DNA of 64,000 nt from positions 558,001 through 622,000 of the forward strand of contig BRON01000014.1 of assembly GCA_024345305.1 (NCBI GenBank), written 5' to 3'. The stretch is from Mrakia gelida (taxonomy: Eukaryota; Basidiomycota; Tremellomycetes; Cystofilobasidiales; Mrakiaceae). Numbering within the stretch: position 1 is the first letter of the stretch; the number at the start of each line of letters is the position of its first letter. This document shows, in pieces, positions 22,298-32,972 of this stretch. The translations under genes and the position numbers were made by a program. The notes beneath the pieces were generated by a model, which saw only the letters and a program-made list of their open reading frames with translations, did no database searches and was not told the DNA's origin.

Positions 22298-22768
22298 TCT
22301 CTCTCGTGAGTCAGGTGAGAGGAGAATTCTTCAGAGTTGTGCTAGAGAAGAGAGACGCTCGAGGTCGTGGCAGGGAGGGAAATCGACGAGCTCGACCATC
22401 ATCGACCTCGCGACGCGTCGTGGTCGTTTCACTCTCGAGTTTCTCACACTTCTCCCCACCCAAACTCGAGAGGCGCAAGAAATCGTGGATAGGTGATAGT
22501 GGGATAAGACACGTAAAAGAGGACGACAAACGAGAGCGAGCGATAGAACAGTGAGCGAGGAAGGGGGTCAAAGCAAAGTCGAGACGAACGAACGAAACGA
22601 GAAAGGAGAGGCAGGCGAGAACGAAAGCATAGAAAGAGAGAGAGAGAGAAAACGAGATCGATACACACTGATCGGGGCCCAATAGTAGAGATTACAACGA
22701 AAAAGCCTAACCACAAACAAGTCAAAAGCGAAAAGAGTCCCACAAAGCCCAGCGAGAACAAAGAACCA
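22298..22768. promoter_or_regulatory. Intergenic: promoter of the GNAT gene and 3' end of the zinc-finger gene
   Basis: The gap lies between two head-to-tail minus-strand genes. It includes an extended palindrome CGACGCGTCG near 22412 and a GA tract near 22636-22655. No coding sequence is evident. Confidence 0.45.
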
Positions 22769-25343
22769 TCAAACCAGCGTCGTCGTCCCCTTCTCCCTCT
22801 CCCTTTTCTTCTGCATCCCCCTCGTCTCGAGCGTGAACCACCCACCCCTGCTTCCACTCTCCCCTTCCGCCTTCGTCTTCAAATCCCCCTCCTGCTCCTT
22901 CTTCTCCTCGACAGCAGCAGCAGCAGCCTTCGCTCCACTCAGCACGATCGCCATCAACGTGTTGCTCTCCTTCATCGCCGTTCGTCGTTCCACGATCGTG
23001 AGCGGAGCGATGGGGCTGAGACCCATCAGAGCCGAGGGGATTGAGTGGGAGGGCTCCTTGGTTTGTGCCTGGGAATGGGTCTGAGGTGTAGGGAAGGAAC
23101 GGCTGAGGTTGAGGTCGAACGAGGGTGCGAGGGACGCGAGAGGAGGGAGTTGAGGTGGTTTGATGGAGATTCGAGGGAGGGAGGAGAGGATCCCTTGTGC
23201 GAAGGATCGGAGCGAGGAGGAGTAGAGTTGGAGAGAGGAGTTCGGGTCGTTGGCTGTGTTGGAGGACGACGAGGAGGAACCCGAGGAGGAAGCAGCGGAG
23301 TGGGAGAGGGTCGGGTTGGAGGAAGAGGAGGAGGGTGTTGCGTCCGACGACGAGGAAGAACTGAGTTGGGGGACAGCAGGCGCTTGAGGCTCGGTGAAGG
23401 CTGGGAGCAGAGAGGGAATCGGGTGCTGCTGAAGAACTGTTGCTGCGACCTCCAGCGGAGGAAGAGCGTGGGCTCGTCCTGCTGCTGAAGCTCCTCGTGC
23501 GACCTCGCTGGCGAGCCAAGCTGCTGAGACCGATCCTGCCTGCCACTCGTCGTCGACTACCCCTGCCCAGGACTCCATCATGTCGTTCCAGTCGAGATCT
23601 CCTCCGATATCGGGGACGAGTCCTCCTGTTGGAACCATTCCGGAGGACGACGACGCGTCGAAGTTCGTCGACAGGCCACCTTGGCCGCCGTACGAAGGTC
23701 CTCCTGCTCCTCCAGTGACGTCGAAGTCGAAGTTGGGAGCCGCGGAAGGGGTGGAGGAAGAGGAGAAGTCGAACTGAGGGAGGAGGGAGGAGGAGCTGTA
23801 AGGTTGGAAGGAGGTGGTTTGGTTGAAGGTTTCGAACGACGACGACGAGGCGGGTTGGTTGTCGAAGGACGGGTCGACCAGACCGAGCCCGTTTCCATTG
23901 TAGAACGACGCGGAGTTGGAGGGGTAGGAAGGGAGAGAGTAGTTGTTGTAGTTGTTAGAGGCGTGAGGAGGGGTTTGGTTGAAGGACGAGGAGTTGAAGT
24001 CTGAGACGCCTTGGGCGGGAACAAACAAGGAGGGGAGGGCGATCTAATCAGCGGAGTTCATTCTTCCTTTTCCTTCGTTGTCATTCAACGAGATCGTTGG
24101 AAGGCAAACGGAACGATTGTTGTGTGTAGGCATGGAGGAGAGAGACGAGAAGCTCACCAGAAGAAGCAGAACCTCCGACGACGTGACCTCCTCCTTTCGA
24201 CGCTCGGCTACTCCTCTTGTCTCGTGCCTGTTCCTCCTCATCGTCGTCTGAATCCTCTACTGCTAAGCTGGCTCGTTTCCTTTTGAGCTTGGAGGCGGAG
24301 GAGGAGGCAGCTGCTGAGGCTGAAGGCTGTTCGTCGTGAAATTTGGTCTGGGAAGAGGTTGAAGTTCGAAAAGAGCGCGAGGGAGTCAGAGTCAGATTTC
24401 TCGTCCGGTCCCTGAGCGAGGTGTAGATCTGTTCGTCTCCTACTAGAGGATGGGAAGTTGAAGGGAAGGGCCGCGTGAACGAACCTTGTGGCGTAGGAGC
24501 ATATCCCTGCGAACGAAGGAAGAGGGTGGGATCGGGAAATGGTGAGCTTTCCGGTTTTTCATCTCCTCCCTCCACAGACTCGTTTTCCTCCCGAGCTGAG
24601 ATCCCTACGACTTAGAAGACGGATTGGACTCACGCTCTTTGGAACCTCTCGTCGCACTTGTCGCAGGCTGGAGGAGAAAAAGGGCGCAGATGGGTTAGCT
24701 CAGGGCAGTCGAGCTCGAGGTCTCACCTCCCCCTCTCACTTCGCTCCCTCCCTTCGTTCGAGTTGCAAGAACGCACCGTAGGGCTTCTCTCCCGTGTGGG
24801 TTCGGATGTGTCGCTGAGAGTGAGAAACACAGTCAAAAGAGGACGAGGAGAAGCGGGAGAGTGGGTCAGTCCTTCTTGATCTCTTCTCGTTCATACGCCG
24901 TTGGAGGAAGGTGATCGTGGAGGAGGGGAGCTGAACCGGCCGCCCTTCTCCTCCCAAAGAGAAAAGCTCTCACAGTAACATGCTGAGCTCGAGTGAAAAC
25001 TTTATCGCACGAAGGGCCTGGTAGACGAGCAAGCGGGTGAAAAGAGTCAGCGAAGGAGGAAACGGAAGGGAAGAGCGAGCGAGGACAAGAGGAAGTGGAG
25101 CTCGTCCAACTCTCTCGGTTGCCCTTCCCCAAACCAAGCAGACCATACAACGACGAGAGGAAGCGAGAACGTACATGGGTGTTCTCCTTTGGTCATGGTA
25201 GTAAGTCGGAGTAGATGATAAGGATACGCTTGTTTCAATTTGGCGTCTGTGGTGGTCGTTGGAGGATTGTTTTCGTTTTTCGAACGAGCAAAGAGGAATG
25301 GATCCGAGAGAGAGGGCGAGGGGGAAGCAGTTTCCGAGCTCAA
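22769..25343 (-). CDS. C2H2 zinc-finger transcription factor with two tandem fingers
   Basis: A sequence-specific nuclear regulator of unknown targets. Exon 1 (MSSETASPSPSLSD onward) ends in EHP plus one base. The next exon starts finger 1 as CPSCDKVFTRAQHVT. Exon 24777-24813 gives RHIRTHTGEKPY and exon 24634-24667 gives ACDKCDERFQRA. DMLLRHK and, after another intron, TKFH complete finger 2 (C-X2-C-X12-H-X4-H). Both fingers are intact, with the GEKP linker. A basic KLKRKR stretch and an acidic run (EDSDDDEEE) follow. The large last exon (about 22769-24010) is rich in Ser, Asn, Pro and Gln. It ends with a block containing LYSSSLRSFAQGILSSLP and ISIKPPQLPPL and a charged Lys/Arg tail. The arrangement resembles Adr1-like fungal factors. 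A rearranged and decayed copy of exons 2 onward lies on the opposite strand at 14.95-16.8 kb. Confidence 0.85.
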
Positions 25344-26449
25344 GCACTCAGCGTGGAGGGGAGGGGGCTCAATAAACGGTGAAGGCGTAGTTTTTCGCCG
25401 TCGATGGCGTCCCTGGCTTTGCTGGCTCCGATGATGAGCCGTTTGGGAGGATGCTCTTTCACGAAGCAGAGAGAGAAGAGAGGGAGGAACAAGGAGGAAG
25501 ACGAGAAGAGAGCGAGAGCGAGCGACGCGGTCCTGGGTCGAGAATCAAATCTTCTTTTCGTCTCAGACGCTTGGCTTCCTCGTTACTCCAACGAGGAAGG
25601 TAGATCCTCGAGACATTCCAGTGCGAGTGAGCTCTCCCGTCACCGTGCACAAGCGCAGAGAAAACTCGTCGTTGGCGTCGCCAGCGAAACGCGTCGTCCT
25701 CTCCCACCCTCTTCTTCTTCGTCTTCCGAAACTCTCCCCCCTCACCGGAAGCTCTCTAAGCGAAAGATCTGCAGAGTCGGCAGCACTTTACTCTGTCCTT
25801 CATGACGGCCAGACGGAAGCAAGGTGCGACGAGAAGGGCGAAAGCAAAGAGCGATCGCTCTCTCGAGGGGGCTCTTCGCCCTGGTTCTCAAATCCTGTAG
25901 AGACCAAAGAGGGCAGCCCATGAGTAATAAGGTGGGTTCCGTGAGTGTTATTGGGGTAGGTAGAGTAGCAACCAGGGTAACGGGTTCGTTTGGAGTACAC
26001 AGATAGGAAGGCAAAGTGAAGCCAGTGAGGTGAGGTTCGAGAAGAGGGCTGGGAATGAAGAGCTTCCGGAGCTCGAGGAGGTTTCCCTGAGCCTGCGGAG
26101 ATCTGTCGGAAAGATCTGACAGAGAGAGAGAGAGAGAGAGAGAGAGCTCAGAAGCAGGTAAGTTAGCGAAAGAGCCAAAATGGAAAGGAGGGAAGAAGAG
26201 GGAAGAAGACAATGACGACGCGTTTTAATCGTCGCCTGTTAGACCTTCGTCGCTTTCCCCCCGCTCGCCGTATGCTCAGTTAGATAGTGTCTTTACCCGT
26301 GACTCCGTTTCTCTCCCGATACGTTGTCTCTCGTCTCTGCCTGCGTTCTTTTTCTCTGCTCGACGACGCGAACGAGAAAGATCAAGAGAGACGGTTCATT
26401 CATTCGGTTCGTTTCGTTTTCCGCAGAAGGCAGACTACCAGCTAGCGGT
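25344..26449. promoter_or_regulatory. Long intergenic region: zinc-finger gene promoter and Grg1 gene 3' flank
   Basis: About 1.1 kb separates the zinc-finger gene start from the stop of the minus-strand Grg1-like gene. A (GA)n microsatellite stands near 26119-26147. The longest frames (minus strand 25742-26212, plus strand 25404-25805) contain no domain and no splice-consistent extension. Nothing else is recognised. Confidence 0.45.
26119..26147. repeat. (GA)n dinucleotide microsatellite
   Basis: An uninterrupted GA dinucleotide run of about 14 units, upstream of the zinc-finger gene and downstream of the Grg1-like gene. Shorter GA tracts occur near 17210 and 22640. Confidence 0.85.
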
Positions 26450-26841
26450 TTAGTGCTTGACCTTCTCCTTCTCGAGCTTGGCGTCAGCCTCGTGTCCGTG
26501 CTGGTCGACCTGCGACAAGGAAAAGGAAATGAAGAGGAGTGAGCTTCAACTCTCGACGACTCGAACTCGAAAAGGGCGTGAACGCACCTTGTCTCCGACG
26601 GCAGAGGTGGCAGCGTCGAATCGAGTTCCGATGGAAGCATCAGAGTCCTTGGCGACGGTCTTGTTAGCCTCCTTGGAAGCTGAAAAGGAGGGAGGGAAGG
26701 ACGAAGAGAAAGGAGGATCGAGGTCAGCGAGCTCGTTCGCGAAAGAATCGACGCCTCAAGGTCAACGATGAACCCACCCTCAGCTCCAGTACCCTGGACG
26801 GTCTCTGAGACGTAGTTGACGGCGGCCTTGACGGTATCCAT
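26450..26841 (-). CDS. Grg1/Ccg-1-like small stress or starvation protein, copy 1
   Basis: The 71-residue product is hydrophilic and probably cytosolic. It resembles Neurospora glucose-repressible/clock-controlled Grg-1/Ccg-1, which is abundant during starvation and stress; its molecular activity is unknown in the family. Exons are 26778-26841, 26588-26679 and 26450-26509 (64, 92 and 60 nt). Landmarks are MDTVKAAVNYVSETVQGTG, SKEANKTVAKDSDAS and VDQHGHEADAKLEKEK, ending KVKH. An AG directly before AATGG suggests an intron in the 5' leader. The plus-strand gene at 32182-32570 has the same exon sizes and differs in only a few residues. Strong expression would be expected from the family but the sequence does not prove it. 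Confidence 0.88.
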
Positions 26842-28010
26842 TCTGTCGTGAGGAGGAAGAAAGGGAGGAAGTGAGCGAAGAGGGAAGAGGGAAGGAAGGT
26901 CAGCGAACGAGAGATGGCGAGACAGGACGAGATGGGGCCACTGCATCAAGTCGAGAAGGAGGAAATGGAACGAACATTGAAAAGTTGGTTGAGTTGGTGT
27001 CGGTGGGTTGGGAAGGAGGTGGTTTGGTTGAAGTGGTGGTGGTTGATGGGGAGGGAAGGAAGGAAGTGCCAGCGTGCCTCTTCCAGGGATCGAGGGTCGA
27101 GGGGGCTCGCGGTGACGAGTCGCTTCCCAAGATTCGCGCAGTTGTTTACCGGTTCAAGCCTCTCCGGATGAAGATCTTGACGTAAGAGGCCTCTACGGAA
27201 GCATTAACGTGACTAAGAAAAGATGAGAAGGAAGGAAGGAAGGAAGGAAGAAACGAAGCCAGAGGGAAGGTCGAATCGAAACAGGTCCTCGACGCGTCGT
27301 CTGCCTCGCTGAGGAGCATGTTTTCCTCTAACGGGTACCTCACGTGTGCATTCCGCACCTACGTACATTCGACCGAGAAGAGGTTTGAGTCCAAATGTCG
27401 GTCAGAAAGCGAAATCAATGGGGCAAAGGGTGCGTCTCGCATCTTCGTGCTCCTCGTCTTCTAGCTTTTCCCTCTTCAGATGCGCTAGGAAGCGCTCATA
27501 CAGATGCGAGCACATTGATAAGGGGTCCTGCATAATTTTGAAGGTTTTGCTCCTGTGCCTTGAAGCAAAGCGGAGTCTACGAGGCAGCCTCGACGACGCG
27601 TCCCGAAATCCTCTCGCCGAGGTTCGAGATCTCCTCGCGAGAGACTCGGTGAGGAAACCGCTCAGGGATCTGTTTGGAGCAGAGTGTAAATCTCTAAATG
27701 TGGATCCCCCTTCAGAAGCTGAAGCTGGACGGAGGACGAGAGTGAGATCTCAAACTTAGACGACGAAGCGAGCGACGACGCGGTCCATTCCTTCGTTCAA
27801 ATTTTGGTCAATGACCCTCAAGCTACCACAACGACCTCAGAAAAGTTTCGGGATGCTGGTCGACTTCTAGCGACCGTCGAATCGCCAAAAAAGCTGCCAG
27901 AGACGTCTCGGTGACTCACGAGCTGCGCCGTCCTGTTCAAGCTCACACTTGACAGGTCGACCTCCTCGAAGCTCTTCCCTTCAACCCTCTCCTCCTCGTC
28001 CCGGTTCAGG
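26842..28010. promoter_or_regulatory. Divergent intergenic region between Grg1 copy 1 and the first secreted/membrane paralogue
   Basis: About 1.17 kb contains the presumed 5'-leader intron of the Grg1-like gene and two promoters. The leader region just upstream of 26841 is similar to that of copy 2 (TTCGCTGACYTTCCTTCCCT and CCAACTTTTC). A GGAA tandem repeat lies near 27231-27250. A plus-strand frame at 27346-27759 shows no signal peptide, domain or splice support and is not called. Confidence 0.45.
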
Positions 28011-30322
28011 ATGAAGGTCTTCGCTCTCGTGGCGGCTGTATTGGGTGAGTGTCTCGTCGGGTTGAGCTCTCTAAAGGAAGTCGAAGGAAAACGAGACGTT
28101 GAGAGATAGAGGCACGAGTCTGACCTCTCGACCTTCCTTCCCTCGTCCTTCTCCTTTGTTTGCAGTCCTCGCTCCATCCACCCTCGCCACCCCCGACGCT
28201 CCTTCTACAACCCAAAGCATCCGCCTCCCTCGAGCCACTCCTTCCGGAGTGTACTCAATCAACAGAACCAACCTCCGACTTCTCTCGAAGGCGGAAGACG
28301 AGGCTCGAGCTCAACCTTCCTTCTTCCAGTCCCTCCTCGTCTCCCTCGGACTCGCCTCATCCCCTCCCTCCAACCCGTCTCCTCTCAGCCCTCCCCTCAA
28401 CTACGGAGGACATACCTTTGTGTGGTCAACACCCCAAGGACAGCTCGGGAAGTGGGTCTACATTGGAGAAGGAGTGACGAGGTGGGAAGGCGAGCTGGAG
28501 GAGGATCTGCCTTTCGCTTCAACGACTTTGATCTTCTGTGATTTCGACGACGTCCTTCGGACGACTACCATTCAACGAGGAGGACCTCCCGACGAGAGAA
28601 GACGTCCGTTCACGATCAAGGAGGAGCTGAGCTCGATCAGGGAGGTGAGCAAGACCGGTTTCTGTGGTTGGCGAACGGACTTCGACGTGAACGACGAAGC
28701 TGATCATTCGCTCACTCCTTCAATCGTTACCACAGGGCTTGACTCGTTCAAGGGAGATCTACAACTACGAGGTTGATCATGGAAGGCCTCATGTCGGCCA
28801 TCGCGTTCGTCCCGGTTTCATCGCTCTAGTGCTCGCTTGCGTTCGCTGAACTGACGCCTTCCTTTCTCATGCCTTTCTCTCTCTCCGCCCCTTCCTCACC
28901 CCCATCAGCTTGGAGGACCTCGCTGCGACATCAACAACCCCAAACCTCTCGACCAAGACTCGGCATCGTTCGCCTACTCCCTTCCCTCCTACATCGGCCC
29001 TGGCTCTCCTTCGACCTCCCACCCTCGCCCTCCTCCTCCATCTGAGCCCGTCATCAGCGTTGCCCCCTCTTCCTTCCACTGGGTCGACATCGGAGAAGGC
29101 GTCTCTCGATGGGAGGATTACGAGTACCCTCTCCCACCAGTCAGGATGGTCGGAGGGAGCGTTCGTTCGGACGTCCTGCTTCGGTTCATCGACTCTCAGG
29201 GCAAGTGGAGAGTGATCATCGCGAAATACGGAGGAGGGCCTCCAGGTCAGATGAGGCCTATTACGGCGAAGGACGACCTGAACTCTGTTCATAACGTGAG
29301 TCTTACACAACGGAACGGGAGAGAGGGCGAAGTCGAAGACGAGATCGAGACGAAAGACTGACGAGTCTGCTTCTTCTTTTCGTTGTTTCTTTCGCAGAAG
29401 AAAACCCGAGAGAAGTGCTTCAAGGATAACAGCATCACTATGGTGAGCTGCGCTCTCCATTACGACCACGAGGGAACGAGCTCTTGCAGTCTTCTCGAGA
29501 AGAGTCGCGTCCCTTCGAACAAGCGCTGAATCCCCTTTCGACTTCCTCCTTCTCAAGCATTCTTCCGCTGAGGAGGTCCACGTCGACGGACAAGACAGCT
29601 GGCGTTTGCCTTCTCCTTCTCCCCCTCCCCCAGTGGCTACACCTCCGATCGGATTCAAGTACTGCGATCTGGATCATCAAGGACCTCGAGACGCTCCTTG
29701 CCCTCCCAAACACGTCCACCGAAACCTCGCCTACCGATTGCACTCAGCTCTTCAAGGGATGAGTACCGCGGAGGCCTATTTCTTCGCTCTTGTGTTTGGA
29801 GTTGGTCTTGGAGTGAGTGTGATTTCTGAGGAGATTGAGGAGGTCGAGTAGAATCGAGGCGCGTCGCTGACTTCGGTTTTATTTCGTTGCTTTCCTTTCA
29901 GTCTTAACTCACGGTGGGTTCTGCCTCCCTCTCGAATCCTCTGGAGCTCTGTGCGTGGCTCTTACCCTTGCTTGCCTCTCCCTCGTCTCCCATAGATCCT
30001 CTTCAAGATCGCCCGACAACTCTTCGTTCGCCATCAAGCATGTGCTGCTCGACGGACCGCTCGAGCGTCCTCTGCTTCGTCTGGGTACGTCCATGCTTAG
30101 CTTTAGAAGCCTCTTTGACCCTTCCCTTTGCTTCGAACTCGTCTCGCTGACTCTGCGTCCTGTTCTTCCGTCGCGTCGTCGTTCGAAAACAGACCTCGCG
30201 CGGTCGCCTCGCAATCCGTCTTCGAGTACCCCGGCCAGCACAGGAAGGATCTTCCGTCATCCCCTGTATCGGACCAGACTGTACCTACCTACGAGGCAGC
30301 CTCCACGGAGGAGAAGGTCTGA
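28011..30322 (+). CDS. Unrecognised secretory-pathway protein, single membrane pass, internal IGEGV repeat
   Basis: I do not recognise a known family. The start exon encodes a signal peptide (MKVFALVAAVL, then VLAPSTLATPDA after the intron). The ectodomain holds two related blocks. The first has WVYIGEGVTRWE, then RGGPPDERRRPFTIKEEL. The second has WVDIGEGVSRWE, then YGGGPPGQMRPITAKDDL. A Cys-containing piece (KKTREKCFKDN), a Pro-rich stretch and GFKYCDLDHQGP follow. A membrane segment around AEAYFFALVFGVGLG comes next, then a basic cytoplasmic start (ILFKIARQLFVRHQACAARR) and a tail ending AASTEEKV at 30322. Exons between 28630 and 28910 are uncertain. Tail exons are in frame only if a 12-nt segment at 29902-29913 is skipped, because it contains TAA. 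The neighbouring gene at 30616 is a paralogue in the membrane and tail region. Confidence 0.7.
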
Positions 30323-30615
30323 AGTGATGGATTCTCAGCCCTGGTCTCGTTCGTCTCGCTCGCTATCTCTCGTTTCGACGTTCCAACTCGCTCTCTTCGC
30401 GTCCCACTCTCCTTACCTCAGTAGATCGCCTCTCTCTATATATGTGAATACTCTTACCTCTTATCGCGGAGACCTTGTTCGAAGGAGAAGAGAGCGAGGA
30501 GAGTTGAGATCTCTGAGCGTCATCCTGCTGAAGGTCTCGGACGAAACGATTCGAGCTAACTTCAACCTCTCTGCTCTCCCACCACCCACCCTCTCTAACT
30601 ACCATCCTTCAAATC

Positions 30616-31804
30616 ATGAAATTTACTGCTCTCGGTGATTAAGAAGCCTCTCTCGCTTTCAGAATCTCTACGTTATACTGGGCTGACCTCTCTCCCTCTT
30701 CCCTTTGACCTCCTTCCACAGCTCTCCTCCTCCTCCCTACCTCGATCCTCGCTCTCAACGGAGACGCTCCTCACCGACTCGACCGCTCGTCCATCTCTCG
30801 AACTCAGCAGAAGAAGGACAACCTCCCCAACCATCTCGAGAGAAGACAGCCCTGCCACGGAGGATCCAAGAAGGTTGACGGGACCTTCCTCGAGAGGTTC
30901 GGTGGAGGTCGAGGAGGACCAAGGAAGGGACCTGCTACCCTCCCTGCTCTTTGGGACCAGTGGATGGGGAAGGACTCCAAGTCTTGTGGCAAGATATACG
31001 GCCAGGCTGAGAACGCTCCTGTTGATGCGGACTTGATCTACATCCTTCCTATCGGAGACTTGGATTCCCTCGTCACGGACGTCGAGGTCGAGGTTCGTTC
31101 ACCTTCCCCTTCGTCCCTCGCTCTCTCGTCTTCTCGATCGCACCCTGACTGTCTTCGGCCCTCGTTCGTTTCTTCAGATCCCCGACGCCTCCATTGAGCT
31201 CAGGACTGGACACGCTCATGCTCACGGACACCACCACCACAAGTCCTCCTTCGCTGGAAGACTCGACCGAGCTATCGACCAGCTCGAGCCCGCCGAGGCT
31301 GCGTTCCTCTCCTTCGTCTTTGGCTTTGGATTCATGGTGGGTCTCTAGCTCTTCAGTATGTCCTCTGAGCTCTCTTCTGACCCTCTTCATCCTTTCTTCG
31401 CCCTTCTCAGTCCCTCTTCGGTGTACGTCCTTCTCCCCTCGTCTCGAACTCGACCGACACTGCCACCTTCCTCCTCTCCTTCGCTGACCTTTCTTTCTCT
31501 TTCCCACCTCTTCTACAGATGCTCTTGACTATCACTCGTCGACTCGTACTCCGAAAGAGGGCCTGCAAAGCTAGACGAGCTGCTCAAGCCGCTGCGATCC
31601 TCGCTTCCCCTCCCCCTGCTTACGTCGACGCGTGAGTTCGAGCTTCCCTCCTCCTCCTTCCTTCTCCTCTCTCCTTCCGAAGCTGACTTTATCCACACTT
31701 CTCCGATCTTTTCATCCAGTGCCGCCGCTTCTACCACCGAGAAGGTCGCGATCAAGCAAGCTTCGGCCGCTGAAGAGGCACTCGTTCTGCTCGAGCACAA
31801 GTAG
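30616..31804 (+). CDS. Unrecognised secreted/single-pass membrane protein, paralogue of the upstream gene, His-rich
   Basis: Exon 1 MKFTAL joins after a short intron to ALLLLPTSILALNGDAP, a clear signal peptide. The ectodomain is shorter than in the neighbour. It has RRQPCHGGSKKVDG, KSCGKIYG and LIYILPIGDLDSLV, and no IGEGV block. A His-rich run (GHAHAHGHHHHK) lies just outside the membrane segment, AAFLSFVFGFGFM, optionally followed by SLFG from a 12-nt exon. The tail starts MLLTITRRLVLRKRACKARR and ends VLLEHK at TAG 31802-31804. Membrane and tail align with the upstream gene (AEAxF, VFGxG, R-ACxARR, TEKV), so the two are tandem duplicates with divergent ectodomains. Function is unknown; a surface or vesicle-membrane protein is the most that can be inferred. 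Confidence 0.72.
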
Positions 31805-32181
31805 CCCACTCGTCGAACGAGTCCCTCGTCCTTCTCTTGCTTGTTGTTGCCCTTACTTTGTGTTCACCATCTCTTCTTCTTAGTTTACTGCTGGTACAGG
31901 TCTATGCTGAGCTTACCTTCCCTATCTTCTTGATGACCTTCTTTCTTTCACCGGTCAGGGTGATCTTGAGAGCTTCGCGTCGTTTTATTCCCTTCATCCC
32001 ATTCTCCTTCCCATCACTCACCACCTTCGCCCTAAACTCTACCAACCTTTTTTCAATAAATCTACCGCCAACGCAACCAACTTTTCGGTTCGTTCCCCTT
32101 CCTCCTTGTCGGCTCGACGGTGCCCTTCTCCTTCGCTGACTTTCCTTCCCTCTTCGCTTGCTTCCTTCCTCCTGGAACAGA
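31805..32181. promoter_or_regulatory. Intergenic: promoter and leader of Grg1 copy 2
   Basis: The region lies between a plus-strand membrane-protein gene and the plus-strand Grg1-like gene. Pyrimidine-rich sequence with a CTGAC branch site at about 32135-32142 and CAG just before the ATG indicates a 5'-leader intron. The leader resembles that of copy 1. Nothing else is recognised. Confidence 0.5.
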
Positions 32182-32570
32182 ATGGACACCGTCAAGGCCG
32201 CCGTCAACGACGTTTCCGAGACCGTCCAGGGTACTGGTGCTGAGGGTGGGTTCGACGTCTCCCAGGAGTCACTTCTTTTCGCGAACGAGCTCGCTGACCT
32301 CGCTTCCTTCTCCCTCCCTCCTCCAGCTTCCAAGGAGGCTAACAAGACCGTCGCCAAGGACTCTGATGCTTCCATCGGAACTCGATTCGACGCTGTCACC
32401 TCTGCCGTCGGAGACAAGGTGCGTTCACGCCCTTCTCGAGTTCGAGTCGTTCATCGTTCGTCGTCCAGAGTTGAAGCTCACTCCACTTCCTTCCTCTTCC
32501 CTTCGCTCAGGTCGACCAGCACGGACACGAGGCTGACGCCAAGCTCCAGAAGGAGAAGGTTAAGCACTAA
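32182..32570 (+). CDS. Grg1/Ccg-1-like small stress or starvation protein, copy 2
   Basis: Exons are 32182-32245, 32327-32418 and 32511-32570 (64, 92 and 60 nt), encoding 71 residues. They begin MDTVKAAVNDVSETVQGTG, continue with SKEANKTVAKDSDAS and GTRFDAVTSAVGDK, and end AKLQKEKVKH. It differs from copy 1 (26450-26841, opposite strand) at only a few visible positions: Asn-Asp for Asn-Tyr early, Val for Ala in the middle and Gln for Glu near the end. Intron sequence is also partly shared, for example CGAACGAGCTCGCTGACCTC. The strong protein conservation suggests both copies are active. Confidence 0.9.
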
Positions 32571-32972
32571 ACCGCTAGCTGGTAGTCTGCCTTTGGCGGA
32601 AAACGAAACGAACCGAATGAATGAAACGTCTCTTTTATCTTTGTGCTGCTGGCGTTGTCTGAAAAGGATCAAAGAGGGGAGAGAAAGATGGTTGCGAGAA
32701 AAGAGAAAGTGACCAGCGATGGACACCCGAGCCTTGAGATCGAGCGAACGAAGGCAGAGTCTTGCTCGTCGAGAATCGAACGGTCGAGGCCGGAGACGCG
32801 TTGCGTCCTGAGACGTCTTGCCATCTACCTTAGCTCCTCGACTTCTTTCTTCGGTCTACGACTCTTAAAAGCCAGATATACTCCGGTTGAAGATACTGGA
32901 GCCACTCGACCGATATACTATGCCACGCCGACCACTCGACCCCCATCCCTCCCTGGCTCTCTCTCGCTCAAC
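32571..32972. other. Convergent 3' flanks
   Basis: The gap is tail-to-tail between Grg1 copy 2 and the Zn2Cys6 gene. The first 60 bp after the stop resemble the region after copy 1 (CCGCTAGCTGGTAGTCTGCC), showing that the duplication includes the 3' untranslated region. No gene is seen. Confidence 0.5.

Noticed and set aside
27346..27759. A 137-codon plus-strand frame between the Grg1 gene and the first membrane paralogue
   Set aside because: No signal peptide, domain or codon pattern like the neighbours; it lies in a divergent promoter region.
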